Positions 37,148-50,130 of a stretch of 64,000 nucleotides of DNA are shown one piece after another. The notes under the pieces were generated by a model. It was not told the DNA's origin, searched no databases, and saw only the letters and a program-made list of their open reading frames with translations. This stretch comes from Boletus sp. NGJ (lineage: Eukaryota; Basidiomycota; Agaricomycetes; Boletales; Boletaceae), in contig JAGTXK010000229.1 of NCBI GenBank assembly GCA_019096195.1, positions 248,001-312,000 of the forward strand. Direction: 5' to 3'. The translations under genes were made by a program, and so were the position numbers. How positions within the stretch are numbered: position 1 is the first letter of the stretch; every line of letters starts with the position of its first letter.

Positions 37148-38673
37148 CAGCCGTTGGTAGGATCGATGGATGTAGAATACATCACCTTTTAGTGTTTCTC
37201 TTTTCTCCCTCTTCAAACGGTAGCGCTCCAACAGTGCACTCAAAAATCTAATTTAATTGATTGTATAATTCGCGCGCTGATAGTCGTGGAAAGTATATAT
37301 TACAAGGTAAGTACAATTCAAACTCCGATAAGCACACGCCCTACTACAGGCTTGTTCGAACCAGATACTAAATAATTTAGTGTTCATCTCCAGCAGTACA
37401 AGCAATTGAGTATCGTTCATACACCTATCGGAATGGCAACATCAGCACGTGTTCAGAAAGATGTGATCCAAAGGTCAGAGAAGCCAGGGTCTCATGTTCC
37501 TCGACACGCAACAGCCTACGTTGCCAGCACAATCACCCCAATACGGGGCAAGTTATGCGTTACTCGTGGAAGAGCGGCACGCGCAGGAGCGCGACGTCCG
37601 AGTAAAATCGAAGAATGGATGAACTTCGGTTTCGTCCTAAAAGCGATGGGAGGGCGACTTTAGAAGTGCTCACCTGCGAAACACAAATTTTACAACCTAT
37701 TGACAGAGGTAGAATCTATGGGAAGCACCATCAGAACCGAGTACTGATCTGATGAAGGATGGAAGGAGAGGGAATCAGGATTGAGAGTTTTGGTTAATGC
37801 TATCCACAAGAGATTGCTCTCGTTCGGAAGCAGAACTGATTAAGATGGTTCATCATAGAATAATAACACATGGCGTGGTATCTGTGCGTGCGATTAGATG
37901 CGAAAGCACTCACCAAGGAAAAGACGCAACTAGCATCAAACAAGCAAGGAAGGCGTTTTTATGGTTCGGTTTTGAACCCCGTTGGTAGCGGAGCTTAAAT
38001 AATCTGATCTCTGTATATAATCGACCATTTTTCGCGTCAAGGCCCTTCGTATGGGGTAATGACATGGTAAGCACAGTTCCTATCTAATTTTTTTATTTTC
38101 CATGATGATATGTTCCATCTCGAGTTGGTGAGGTCTCCAATGATCCCTTTCTCGAACATGCATCACCAACTGATTCTCTGTACTTGGTGTCTTGGCTTTT
38201 GACTAACGTGACATCTACCTCTTACTAGTTTCAACGCCTATCTGACGACACATAGTAGTGTGAGGTGAGCACATTTCCCGAGCATGTTTCATCCTGAGGA
38301 TGTCAGTATTATCTACAAGCATATGTCCGATCTTTCATGATGGACTACATTCATTTCTGAAACTCAGCTCTCGAACTACGTGAGCTGAATGCTGATTCCA
38401 AGCTTCTGTTACAGCATTTGTATACCCTTTTGTTCAGATTTCTAAAGGGAAAAATGGATCACTAGTAGACACATTTTCCGCATCAGAAATAGACATACAC
38501 TTGAGACCATTCCTTGACTGCCACTTCGGGTTCACAAAATCGAGATGAGCGCCTCGAGTAAATCAATCATGTGACTGTGTAGGGCCGGCGCATGTGACAC
38601 GAAAGCTGTTGCGAGTTTTATTGGTAACTTAGCAAGTTAAATCTGCAATTTGAGGACGTCGAGGCTGACGACG
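37148..38673. other. Intergenic, no gene recognised
   Basis: About 1.5 kb between CNA1 and SEC31. Frames up to 85 codons (37406-37663) have no recognisable family; AT-rich stretches near 37240-37300 and 38080-38110. Probably UTRs and promoter, or a lost element. Confidence 0.5.
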
Positions 38674-41600
38674 ATGAAGCAAAAAGAAATTTACAGGACA
38701 GCAACGTTTGCTTGGTCACCAACATCCTCCCTCCCCTTCATTGCCACCGGCACCGTTTCTGGCGCTCTCGACGAGTCCTTCTCAAATGAATCCCAACTTG
38801 AAATATGGCAACCCGACTTCATGAACAAGCATGAAATCTACCTCGGTGCTGACGTAGATTCAAAGCCTTCAGGTTTTGTCACGGATACCTCGAGGTAATT
38901 TTGCATCATGTCACCAGTGCTGCGCGTTGACACAATGCGCGTAACAGGTTCAACCGCATTGCGTGGGGACAGGTGCACAAGGACCGAGTACGCGGCGTTA
39001 TTGCTGCAGGCATGGAGAACGGTGAACTTGCACTGTGGGATCCTGCAAAGATCATCGCCCATGCAGAGTTCGTGATTCTCATTGATCCCATGCGCCGCAG
39101 CTGATCACCATGTCCTCTCTCTAGCGCGTCCGATTCACTTATCCTCCGTAACACGATCCATACTGGACCCGTCCGCGGCCTCGACTTCAACCCAGTACAA
39201 ACCAATCTTTTGTCTTCTGGTGCGGTCAGTGGGGAGGTCAGTATCCAGTGCTTCGTGATACACGTCATCATATTCATTGCCACGTAACTTCGTCTGGAAA
39301 CATGTTTGCACCCACAAATAGGTTTATATATGGGATCTCAACGATCCATCAAAGCCTTACTCTCCAACACCGGGCAATCGCAGCTCGAAGCTAGACGAGA
39401 TCACGTCCGTTGCTTGGAATCAACAAGTACAGTATGTTCTTGCCGGCGCGAGCAGTTCGGGATACTCGGTTGTGTGGGATCTTCGTGGAAAACGTGAAGT
39501 CGTAGCCCTTGCATATGGAGGAGGAGGAGGCACGCTCGGCGGCGCAGTGGGTAGTGGGATGGCTGTCGGAGGGCGGAGGGGCATGAGTGCTATTGCATGG
39601 CATCCGGATAATGTAAGAGCTTGTTACTTTGTGGGATATCCCCGCTCATTCCATGACGCAGGCCACCCGACTCGTCACTGCTTCTGAGGACGACATGTCG
39701 CCCGTCATCATGGTCTGGGATCTTCGCAATGCCCGTGCGCCAGAGAAGGTGAGTCGGCGTTCAGGATTGCTTCTGGGGCTTCCTACTGATGTTGATATAT
39801 GAAGATCCTCACTGGGCATGAGAAGGGCGTGCTTTCATTATCTTGGTGTAAACAAGATGCGGACTTATTGCTATCTTGCGGTAAGGACAATCGTGCATTG
39901 TGTTGGAACCCACAAACTTCGGAAATCGTTGGAGAGGTGCGTTCACTTGAGGTGATTTTCTCGCAATTGCTGATGTCCGTTGTGTTTTGTTCAATCTCAC
40001 TCTGCATATACACGCGACCTTTTTGTTTGCGAAATGTTCGGTCCGATATCGGTAATATGATCGTACTTAAACGCATCCATGCAATAGCTCCCTTCCGCGG
40101 ATAACTGGGCATTCCAAGTCGAATGGTGCCCACGCAATCCTGATCTCCTCGCCACTGCTTTCTTCTCTGGCACCATCGGTATTCACTCCTTGCAATCGAC
40201 CAACGCCATTCCCTCTTCTGTGCCAGCTACCCCCAGACCATCCGGTGTTGAGCTTTATGACGCACCTCTGCACACTCCTTCGGACCAGGTTGCACAGGGA
40301 CTCAATCTAAGCCTAAAGCAACCTCCACGTTGGCTCCGTCGTCCTGTATCCGCCTCTTTTGGGTTCGGCGGTAGGTTAGTGACCGTCAGCAACCTCCCTG
40401 GTGCACATGGCAAGACGCAGAGCAATGTTGTGCACTTGAGAGGAGTGATTAGTGAGGCGACCGTTATAGCGAGAGTCAGGAAACTGAGGGTGGCAGAAAG
40501 GGAGGGCAAGTTGGAAGGATTTGCTCAAGGCAGTTTGGGCGAGCAGTCGGGAGCTGAGGAGACATGGAAGGCTCTGTTGAGTCTCTTCAGATCCAACTCG
40601 AGGGAGGAGCTGGTTACGCTTCTGGGCTATTCAAAAGAAGAGGTCAAATCGCGAATCGCAGAAGCTACCGCCAAACTTAAAGAAGCCCAGGGACAACAAG
40701 CTGCATACGGTGCTCCTGTGCTCAATTACACAGCAGACGAGGAGCTTGATAACGCAGAGCCTCGCGACCCAGTGGTTTCGTTTCTGGACCCCGAGCCGGA
40801 GCCTGAGGTGGAAGCGGCTGATACAGAGAAGACTGGGTCGGAGGTGTCTACATCCGATGCACCACCTGCAGACGGTGAATCCTCCACCACTGCACCATCG
40901 CTGTTCGGGGATGACGCTGCCATTGGCGCCTTTGTTGCGGGCACTGGAGCCGATTTCTTCAGTACCATAACTGCTGCACAAGACACCAATGCCAATAATA
41001 CGCGAACAATGGTTGTACCCCATATGAACTACGGGATCGACTCAAGTGTAGCTGCTACGATGGGTAGTGGTCCGTCTAGCGTCGCTAGCGAGAACTTGAG
41101 TGTCAAGAACACCACCTTCAAGATTTACCCCACGGATGAAAGCGAGACTGAGAGGCTCATCACGCGTGCATTGGTCCTTGGAGATTTCTGGAGCGCTGTA
41201 GAGCTCTGTCTCTCGGCAGAGCGTTACGCCGACGCTCTCCTCCTCTCCATCAAAGGAGGCGACGATCTCCTGCAACACACTCAGAAAGCGTACTTTGAGA
41301 GCCAAACCACCGAACACCCTTACCTTCGTCTCTTCCAGAGCATCGTCACAAACGATCTTGACGACGTTGTGCAGAATGCAGATTTAACAGAATGGGCCGA
41401 AGTCTTTGTCGTTCTCTGCACATTCGCAAGCGGGGATGAATTTGGAGGGCTGGCAGAGCAACTCGGAGCACGACTTGAGTTCCAAGCTGGGGTTCTTCGT
41501 GCTGAGAGCGAAATAGGTTCAGATTACGACACCACGGATGCTTTGGAGCTGAGGAAGAAAGCCACTCTGACCTACCTCGCTGCGGGACGTCTCGAGAGGC

Positions 41601-43666
41601 TGATCAATATCTGGATCGACGAATTGGCAGAGGAGGAAGGGCATCGAGTCAAAGCTGTTGATTCTTCCGAGTCTACCTCGCACTACGCAACCCACGTACA
41701 TGCCTTGCAGACATTTATTGAGAAGGTGACTGTCTTCCGCGGGGCTGTCAAGTATGTAGATGGCGACCTTTTGGCCCCCATCGAGGATACAGATGGTGCG
41801 CTCAAGACCTACAAGCTCGCGGCACTCTATGATAGGTATTTCGAGTACGCCGAGATGCTAGCTGCCCAAGGTCTTGTCAAGGAGGCCGTCGAGTACCTGA
41901 AGCTGACACCAGAGGCGTACACGGGGTCTGCCTTGGACTTTGCGGCGGTGCGCGAGCGGTTGTTGATCTTGTCTGGACAAGGTTCTCGTGTCTCGAGTGC
42001 AGCTCGCGATGCTGTTACGAGCGGCGTCGTCACCTCAAAGCAGCCCCTCACAAGTTACCAGCCTCCCAGCGTGCCGGCCCCTGTGACTTCGGTTCCGGGT
42101 GGACCATATGCCCCTGCCCAGTCACGGGTTCAACCGGTATACCAGCCCCATCAGCCCTTCAACACGGTGAATGTTCCATTCAACCCACACGCACCAACTG
42201 AGACCTTCGTCAAACCGCCTGCCGTCGGTGTGCCTGCCGTCCCTCCACCCATCCGTCCTCCAATTTCCAACGTACCACATCCACATGCACAAAACGGAGG
42301 TTGGAACGATGCACCTATGGTCAAAATGCCGCGGGGGACACCCAGCTCGATCAGCGTCGGCAAGCCTGAACCTATAATCTCGCCATTCCCGCACGCAACG
42401 CAGTCTCCACCTACACCAGGCTCTCCATTCACGAGCCATGGACCAAATGCTCCTCTGCCTCCACCCCCACGGCCTGCGAGCGTGCAGACTCGACCTCCAC
42501 CGCCACAGCGTGGCCCGCTTCCAGCAAGACCAATTTCTACCTCCGGTCAGCCGCCCGTACAACAACCTCCACACGCCGGTGGGGCACAGTATACGTCGCC
42601 CTCGCTGGGGTCAGTACCACTCGGACAGCCACCTGGGCCGTATATGCGGGCTACGCCGCCTCCGGGACCTCCACGTGGCATTGCACAACCACCCGGTCCA
42701 TACGCGCGCGCGACGCCGCCGCCTGGTCCGCCTGTCCCCGCTGGCGTCCCACAGCATCCTGGTCCATATGGACCACCGCCTAGCCAAACCCCGTTCCCGC
42801 CACAGCAACAGCCCGGTCCATACGCGCCTCCTCATGTTCCTCAAGGACCCTATTCGCTGCCTCCGTCACAAGCTCAAGGATCCTACGCGCCGCACCACGC
42901 CCAGGCTCCTCAGGGCCCGTATGCACCGCCTCCGCCCCAGTCTCACCCGCAGCCTGGGTCGTATGGACCACCACCACCCGCTATTAGCCAAGGTCCGCCA
43001 GTTAGAGGTCCTCCTCCGACGCAGCATCCGTTGGGTGGGTTGCCGCCACAGCAGCACGGGCCTCCTCAAGGTGGACCAAGCGCCGCATCTGCACCTCCGC
43101 GTGCGCCGGCTCCGCCCAGAGGTCCTCCACCCCCGAAATACCGTAAGTGACAGGTTGGCATCCGAGAGTCACGTTCCGTCACTCAGTGTCATCTTTTTTT
43201 TGTTCTCGTTTAGCACCTGGTGATCGCACGCATATTCCAGAGTCGGCGCTGCCGATCTATAATGTGCTGACGGAACAGTTGGTGTATTTGAAGCAAACGG
43301 TGCCCGTACGTTGTTCTCTCTCTTTTCGCGAACGAGAGTGATAATTGTGACGATTGTAATGTAGCCTCAACAAAAGCGCATGGTCGATGACCTCGAGCGT
43401 CGTATCAATCCCCTGTTCGACGCGCTCAACTGTGAGACGCTCTCCAAGGCTGTCGTGGACCAGTTGCTCGTCCTCATTCAAGGTACGTAGCCGGTAGTGG
43501 ATGTTTTCTGAAGGAATTGGCTAACCAGATCGAACCTCTAGCTATTGCCGCACGCGATCGGGAATTAGCGCTAGGTATTCACGTCGATCTACTTACCAAG
43601 GGCTCGCAAACGGATGACATTGGACTCTGGATGTCTGGGATCAAACAGCTGATTATGCGCTTGTAA
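38674..43666 (+). CDS. SEC31: COPII outer-coat subunit Sec31
   Basis: Ten exons, join(38674..38894,38948..39067,39125..39236,39322..39612,39662..39748,39805..39936,40088..43142,43214..43305,43365..43482,43542..43666), 1,450 aa, in phase. With Sec13 it forms the outer cage of ER-to-Golgi COPII vesicles. N-terminal WD40 repeats (about 1-355, with [12 protein letters not shown] and [13 protein letters not shown]), then a helical region (about 500-950) for cage assembly and Sec13 binding, a Pro/Gln/Gly-rich linker (about 965-1339, many PPGPYA-like repeats) that in the family binds Sec23/Sar1, and a C-terminal domain ([14 protein letters not shown] to KQLIMRL). Exon 7 is over 3 kb. Intact. Confidence 0.96.
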
Positions 43667-43895
43667 GGTGACGGACTTGGCGAGAGGGGAGGGTAATGAT
43701 AATAGAAAACGTTGTTACCGATGGATACAGCACACGGATTCAGACTTCTGCGATGGATTCTTCTGTAAATACGAATTTCGAAACGATTTGACCACGCAAA
43801 GGAAACGTCAGAAAATCCAAAATCCATTCGTGTTGTCATCCGTCCATTAATTTAGGGGGTATTACATCCTATCTCTCGTCCGGCTCGCCAATACA

Positions 43896-45285
43896 TTACA
43901 AAGTTAGATAGCGCCTCTTGATCTCGTCTTCTTCGAGATCTGCAAAGATCCAGTTGAGGACGGCAGCAAGGCGAATACCAGCCTGCGTCAACAACTTTTC
44001 AACGATCCACTGCTCCTTGATCAATCCCGCATAGTCGGGGGTATACAATTCAAGGTAGGGCGATTTCTTGCGTGTGAGTGACATCAAGACATCGTATGCG
44101 TCCTCTGACACGTCCCCGCAACCGCACCCTTGATCGCTGTGGGCGTGTGAGTGATCAGACGCGGGTGAATTGAACGCACGGGACGAGAGGCGGTTGAAGG
44201 GCGCTTCGTCGAGTTCCTTGGGGAAGACGACTTGGCAGTTGAGTTGATGGATCGGTTTAGCCCAGGCGTAAGGGCAAAGCGTGTCGTCGTCGACGCCCAG
44301 CCCGTCCTTGCCTTCGCCCTCACCCTCGCCCTTGTTGGTGAGGAGAGAGAAGATGTATTGCCATGTGAAGGTTGGCGTGGCGTGGGGTTTGAATTGGTCT
44401 GACGAGGTAGAGGACGGGCAGGCGAGCCATGCGTCGAATTCGTCTTGCCATTTCCAGAGTAAACCTTCCCAGACGAGGCGACGTATGTAAGGGTCGTAGA
44501 TGGTATCTCGGAGGTGGAATTCGATGTCTGGGAGGGGAAGGGGTCGGGTATAGTTTCGAGATAGCGTGCGAATCCGTTCTGAAATGAGGAGACTGTCCCA
44601 TACGGTGTGGAGGTCTGGTAGTGGCGTAGCAATGTGGTCAGTCAACATATTTAAAAACGTTCCAAAAAAGGAGCTGAGATACGCACTCGTGGTACGCCCG
44701 TCAAAGGCGACTTTGTCGCCATTTCCGCCGCGGTTGCGTCCGGTGAGGTGAAGTGGCATGTGCATGTCGCCGACAAAGTGGATCAAGAACTTGAGCGCGT
44801 CTTGAACGTAGGTCGGGTCGGTCTCTATCTGGACACCCGCTCTGCGGAGTCCCTCGAACTCCTGCAACACATTCGTTGTATTCCGGATGGCACTCAGGAC
44901 GTTGATGTGCGTCCGGCCTTCCCATCCTTGCGGACCGGGGAAAGCACAAGTGGCGCTGGGATAGTCGTCCACGGCACCGATGTAGTGGAGTGGGCCAGTC
45001 CATCTGTATTTCGGCTGGCTACGAATACGGTCCGCCCATGCTGAGACGGGCGCGAGGTGGCACTCGCCAGAGTAATGGAGGATATCGCATAGTTTCGGCA
45101 TCACACTGGGGTGCAAATGCATCTGCGCGATGGTCGCGACGACCTCATGGCCTACCAAGAGCGCAGTGAGTGGGAGAAGGAGTGTCTCGAAGGACGACAC
45201 GACGCGTACCGACAGCGCCCCAAGCGTGAGCTTGTGGTATTAGAGCAGCACCGACCACGAACGGGAACAGCGACGAGAATCGCAT
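43896..45285 (-). CDS. Secreted S1/P1-type zinc nuclease
   Basis: Three exons, complement(join(43896..44614,44687..45151,45210..45285)), 419 aa, in phase (introns 58 and 72 nt). It cleaves single-stranded nucleic acids and 3'-nucleotides with three Zn2+ ions. A signal peptide (MRFSSLFPFVVGAAL ... AHA) ends just before Trp22, which in the family becomes the N-terminal zinc ligand; His27 follows in WGAVGHE. Further ligands lie in LHYIGA, HFVGDMHMPLH and GGNGDKVAFDG. Splicing across the second intron restores GRTTNLHTVWD. Near residues 335-350 is a His/Cys-rich insertion (DHSHAHSDQGCGCGD) absent from the classic enzymes as I recall them. It converges with SEC31 (229 bp between stop codons). Confidence 0.93.
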
Positions 45286-45920
45286 GGTGGGTATCGAGTG
45301 ACGGTGAGAGGTATAAAGCACTCTGCTGAGTGCCTTGGTGGTCTTATAATAAGCACAAAGGACGAGCAGGGGTCAGATTCCCAGAGTTCGCTAAATGAGA
45401 GTTTCTCGCTGCAGCTTGTATCCGAGCGCACCGCCACAGAGATATGCACGCTTACTGCGATTGGTGGCAGAGATACCATTGTTCTGAGATACAATAGAAA
45501 TTGGAGGGACCTTGATACAGTTGTATACGTAGGTGGATACTGTAGCTCCTTTCTTGCACCCATACTGAGGTACGCTACACCTAAAAGGTTAATCACATCA
45601 CTGATTCAGATGCAGATGGATTGATGGCTATCCAGCTGATAGTACTTGAACAAATCTTCAATGCTTCCGATACTGGCAAGACCAGCTTTTTCATCATTGT
45701 GTTGTATTCACAAGTTGATAAAACTCGCAGGGGTACGAACGAAAGGTAGGGACTCGGACTATTAGCCCGTAGCGGGGATCGACCAGTTCAATACGAGCAA
45801 GAAATAAGGAGAATTTAAGGGTCTCTGACAGTCCCACCTTAGAAACACTTGCAAATCCACCAAAGCCTTGAAAACCAATGACAAGCTTTCAACGGAAAGT
45901 GCAGAAATGCGAGAAACGTC
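45286..45920. other. Intergenic, nothing recognised
   Basis: Upstream region of the nuclease gene; no family resemblance on either strand. Confidence 0.45.
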
Positions 45921-45924
45921 ACAA

Positions 45925-46010
45925 TGACAATGTTAGAATGTGAAAACAGAGCACGATACAAGTGATGGGATGGTTCATGCTATAATGATTCAGAGATGCC
46001 TGTCACCTTT
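45925..46010 (-). repeat. Fragment of the DUF6914-like unit 3' flank
   Basis: CAATGTTAGAATGTGAAAAC and the following AGCACGATACA match 56060-56100, and in reverse complement 52085-52115, both at the 3' end of DUF6914-like relics. Confidence 0.7.
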
Positions 46011-46329
46011 TCATACATCCCCTGGGCCAAGATGACGACACAGATTGCAGGATGGGCGAGCGAGTCGTTGCTGAAGCGCTGACGCCGAAGTCACGAAAAT
46101 GACCATGTCCAATGTCCAAAATGCCATTGAGGAACCCAGAAGGAACGACCGAGACGGAGCACGCGCGCCAGCATCGACGTGGAGATGAGTGACAAGAGCG
46201 AGGACGAGGAGGCGGGCGTTGCGTTTCAACACATGCAGCACGGGCACTGTGACTTTGCGCTTGAGCATCCACACATCGGAGGAAGACTGAACACGTCGAA
46301 ACGCGGTTGCAAGGAACCACAGACACTTC

Positions 46330-47130
46330 TCAAGGCAGAGAGTGTCTTGGCTTTTAGGAAGCGCAAACGCCTCCCATCATTCTGGCCGACCAGCAGCACA
46401 CACAATCTAGCATCCACTCTGTCCCTCGTCCTTCACTACCTCATCCATGCAGCTGAAGATTTTGACCATCCCACAACGCTTCTAGCATGTGAAACATTTG
46501 TCCAGCATCTGACCACTCTACCATCTTTACCTCGACATCTTACTGTCCTTAAGAGTCTCACATCGTCGCTCTCAGTGGACGCATTCTCAGCTTGTCTTCG
46601 CAAAGACTCTCTTACAGATGCGATATTATGCTCTAGAACAAGGTCGCGGAATCTTATGGAACCACCTCACTCGCCTCCGTCCCCCGCTCGACGACGTCGT
46701 TGCGTGTAAACATGCAGGAAAGATGTTGGCAGACGAGTTCATACAGCAGACATTGCAGATCAGCATGATTGGGTGTGTCGTCTCAACGTTGAATTGGAAA
46801 GAGTTGTGACCAAAATCCGCGGGTTGCCTGGTCTCTCCCGTTTCCTTCTCCCCTCCGAGTCGCTCTTCCCCGATCTCCAACAGGCAGCCCGGGAGGGCCC
46901 TGTCATCAATGTGAATGCGAGCAAGTATGGCTGTGATGCTCTCGTCTTGTCGGCCGGAATCCCTTTCACATCCCATTGTCAATCACAAAGCAAGGTGTTC
47001 GAGAACTGTCATCGCAGCTCGCTACTTTGACTGTGCGCGCAAAGTCGATGGGCGTGACAAAAGATCTCGCGATCATGTTACGGGAACTCTGGGACGAGGT
47101 CGTCTCCCCGGGAGTCATTGATCACTGGAC
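46330..47130 (+). pseudogene. TPR-CHAT protein relic 1
   Basis: Plus-strand pieces in changing frames: VQHLTTLPSLPRHLTVLKSL, SVDAFSACLR, ALEQGRGILWNHLTRLRPP, LDDVVACKHAG, then VELERVVTKIRGLPGLSRF, FPDLQQAAREGPVINVNAS. The order is that of Agaricomycete TPR-CHAT proteins between the last TPRs and the start of the caspase-like CHAT protease domain. The domain breaks off after the KYGCDALV piece; no catalytic His/Cys part is left. Several frameshifts. Confidence 0.8.
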
Positions 47131-47219
47131 ACATTGGTATATCCCTTCCAGTTAATTGGTAGTATAATCAATCTTTGGCGCTTATTTGGCATTGAAACAA
47201 GGGGGTCAAACAATATCTT

Positions 47220-50130
47220 GGTTTCAGTGATGCAGTGATATCTGTGGTACCGTGATGATGATGGATCACAGCCATGGCAACACGAATCGTGGGTCGTTTC
47301 AAGTATGTCCTTCGTATTAATTATAAGTGCGCATGTGCGTAAGATTCACTTAATGCAACTTGACACTGCACATAAGTCTATATCAAGTGGGTCGTATCTC
47401 AGCTCCACTGCGTCTTCGTATTGACCCTAGATGATAGCATGAATAATCCTTCGACCATATCGCTGCCCCAACACCCCTCTCGCACATATTCCCGTTCTAT
47501 CACAACATGACTTTCAGTGCGTTTGAGAATGGAAGAACAAGTAATAAAGTGAAACCCGAGGACACTCTTGCATAAATTTCGCACCTTCATCGTCCGGGGA
47601 TCTATTGATATGGGCAACAAACCAGTGATGCGGTAATTGACATTGCTGTACCCTGCGCTTGGCACATCAATCGGATCGTGCCATGCCATCGAAGTCAGAA
47701 GGTTTAGTGGTGGCAATGACAGGTAGATTCCGACAATCTTATAACTGTGATTATGTTCAACCGTCTGCTCTTTCAATTTCCCCCGGACTCCCCTTGTCGT
47801 CAGTTGCTGACCTCTATTCATCAGACCCATGAGTTCCTCGGTCCAAGCAGTACTGACAAGCATTCAACAGAATGACTACTCCACACGTACGCCCATTCAC
47901 TCTCCCAGCTCTTCCATCTCACGGTGCATTGTAGTTATTCTGTTCACTGCGGTCACGTATAATTACAGTAATCAACTCTTTCTCTCACCGTTTATTTCCA
48001 TCGAACTGACTTCTGGGTTGTTAGTCCTCACGTTTTCAAAGGAGGTATGTCAGGGATTGAATTTTTTACGCACAATCCTTTTATTAAAACAATCTGTTTA
48101 GATAGAATATATCTGGGTCTGCATACACTGCGTGTTGACCAGGCGTCATATTTCTAACGAGATCTTAGAACAAGCCATGGACTTCGGTCTCTACCTTATT
48201 TGTTCTCGTATGTATCTCGGCGTATTTTCGGAACTCCGCAGGAAGCTAACTGGTACAACAGGTTCGTTATTGTGGCATTTGCTTTGTCCTGTGCGTATAC
48301 GGTTGTCTTAACAGACATTGAAGACTGACTTCAAATTGGTTCATCAGAATTTATAGCCTCAGTAGGTTGAAGACTCTGAACCTGTGCTCGATCGAACTGA
48401 TACAATCCATGGACAGTGGGAAGTACCTTCCTACCTGGTCCTGCAAAGGTATTTCGTTTTCTCACATACCAATCACAATCGAGTGGGCTCAAATATTCTG
48501 TAGACGTACGTTTTTATCCTGTCCAAAATGTATCAGCTATTACAAATAACTGAAATCACAGATGTGAGCATGTTCATCCAATGTTTCATACATCCACTCT
48601 TATTCAGGGAGGATTTCAAGGCTTAATACTGGCCATCGTCGGCGACTGGGCGCAAGTAATCTTCGTGGCTGCAGCAGATCGTGAGTTATGTTGTAGTGTG
48701 CTTCCTGAAACACAGCGTATGAGCGCAATTCTAGTGGTGATGATCCTGCGGGTGTGGGCAGTGTACCAACGGTCTAGGTGGATCCTTGGGATTCTCCTTG
48801 CACTTTACACCTCGAATACCATTATCCAGGTTGTCGTTTGTGCTTCCTATAGTAATATGACTGGGATCACAGGTATGCGGAACCTACCTTCACAACGCAA
48901 TTTATACTAACCGTCAATCTCTATCGCAAATTACTTGCTGAATAATTTTCACAGCGGGCACGTTGCAAATTGCCGATATGTCACTTTGCTGGTTAAATTT
49001 CGCCACGCCCGCTTTGGACAAGGCTGTCGACGTTCTTTCACCTATGATAGGCGCTATCCAATTCAGCCTCATGATCTATAAATTCATGGGAGAGTCCATT
49101 CAAATGTACAGAGTGACGAAGCGATGGCAGCTCAATCGTTATACGAACCTATTCCTCAAGGAAGGTATCATATACTTCCTTCTGTACGTCCTTGCTTTTC
49201 CACCTCCATGTCCCCTGTCCCTCTCATCCTCGCCAAAGCGAATCACACTAACAACAAGTTGTTATGATAGCATCCTGCTGTACAACCTCTCCGCTGCACT
49301 CCTTGCCTGGGGAGTCATTCCAGTGACAGGATGGCAAGGACTCATTCTACCCCTCATCCAATACCTTTTCGCGATCACGCTCCTCCCTCGGTTCATCGTG
49401 AGCATTCGGGAGCTCTATGCGCGCGATCTGCAAGGTATATGTGGAAGCGACATCGACACCGGGTTTGGGTTATCAGCAACATCACGGCCCGGTCGGGCTG
49501 CTGACGTGTCCGGTATCGTGTTCGCGGAGACGCCACAAAGGAATGGGTTGGATGAGGACGGAGAGGTGATTGCGGAAGAAACGAGAGGTGAGAATGCTGG
49601 TGCTGGCGGAGTGGTGTGATGTTGGGTGATTTGTAGGGGGTGTTTCTCAACGAGATACCATGTCGTTCATTTATCACTGCTGACTCGCGCTGTGGGATTT
49701 GCGTCTTCGACGAGCCTGGGGCTTCTCGACAGTAATTTAATATATTGTTCAAACTTCAATAGGTTAGACAGAGGAGTACTGCAGACGGTCCGTTGGGCCG
49801 TCTAACCCATCTCCTCCCCTCAAATTGAATTTAAAAAAAAGAAACTTTGCTTTTCTGACTCTGCTTCTATTTATTTATTTAGCTACTTGTGTACAGTAGA
49901 CGGAATCAAGTGTTGGTGATGACCGTACTAGCCTGCGGGTCCACTAGGGGTGCCCGGTGGAATTACCAGTTCAATAGAGGAGTAATGCAGACGTCGACGG
50001 TCTAATCCATGCGCACTGGGGCGGCGGCATCCGACTCATCACAGCTACCAAAACAATCAATGGGTCGTCCGTTGTGAATGAGTAACTGTGTCCGACTTGT
50101 CACCTGGCATTTGCGCTGGCAGTCGCTTTA
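47220..50130 (+). repeat. Duplicated unit D
   Basis: Fourth copy of the DUF6533 unit, with upstream block at 47405-47600 and downstream block to about 50130 (GGGTCGTCCGTTGTGAATGA, also at 17265). Within the downstream part an extra ~165 bp (about 49810-49970) is bounded by two versions of a motif reading GAGTA.TGCAGACG, as if inserted or duplicated. Confidence 0.75.
47829..49619 (+). CDS. DUF6533-type 7-TM protein, copy D (intact)
   Basis: Seven exons, join(47829..47967,48025..48044,48102..48207,48262..48290,48608..48872,48955..49183,49259..49619), 382 aa, every phase agreeing, which supports the model. Family function is unknown; members are fungal plasma- or endomembrane proteins with about seven hydrophobic segments. 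Motifs are YNYILTFSKEIEYIW (the DUF6533 core, about residues 44-58), GGFQGLILAIVG, MILRVWAVYQRSR, IADMSLCWLNF and LLPRFIVSIRELYARD before a polar tail. The fourth intron is 317 nt, long for this genome, and contains sequence conserved in all four copies. Of the four copies, only this one has no lesion that I could see. Confidence 0.82.

Noticed and set aside
42122-43223. Long open frames on both strands over the Pro-rich part of SEC31 (up to 261 codons)
   Set aside because: They arise from the repetitive, GC-rich Pro/Gln codons of the real frame, lack motifs and overlap a phase-consistent SEC31 exon.
44084-44632. 182-codon minus frame overlapping the S1/P1 nuclease
   Set aside because: Shadow of the nuclease exon; no motifs, while the other frame keeps the conserved nuclease sequence.
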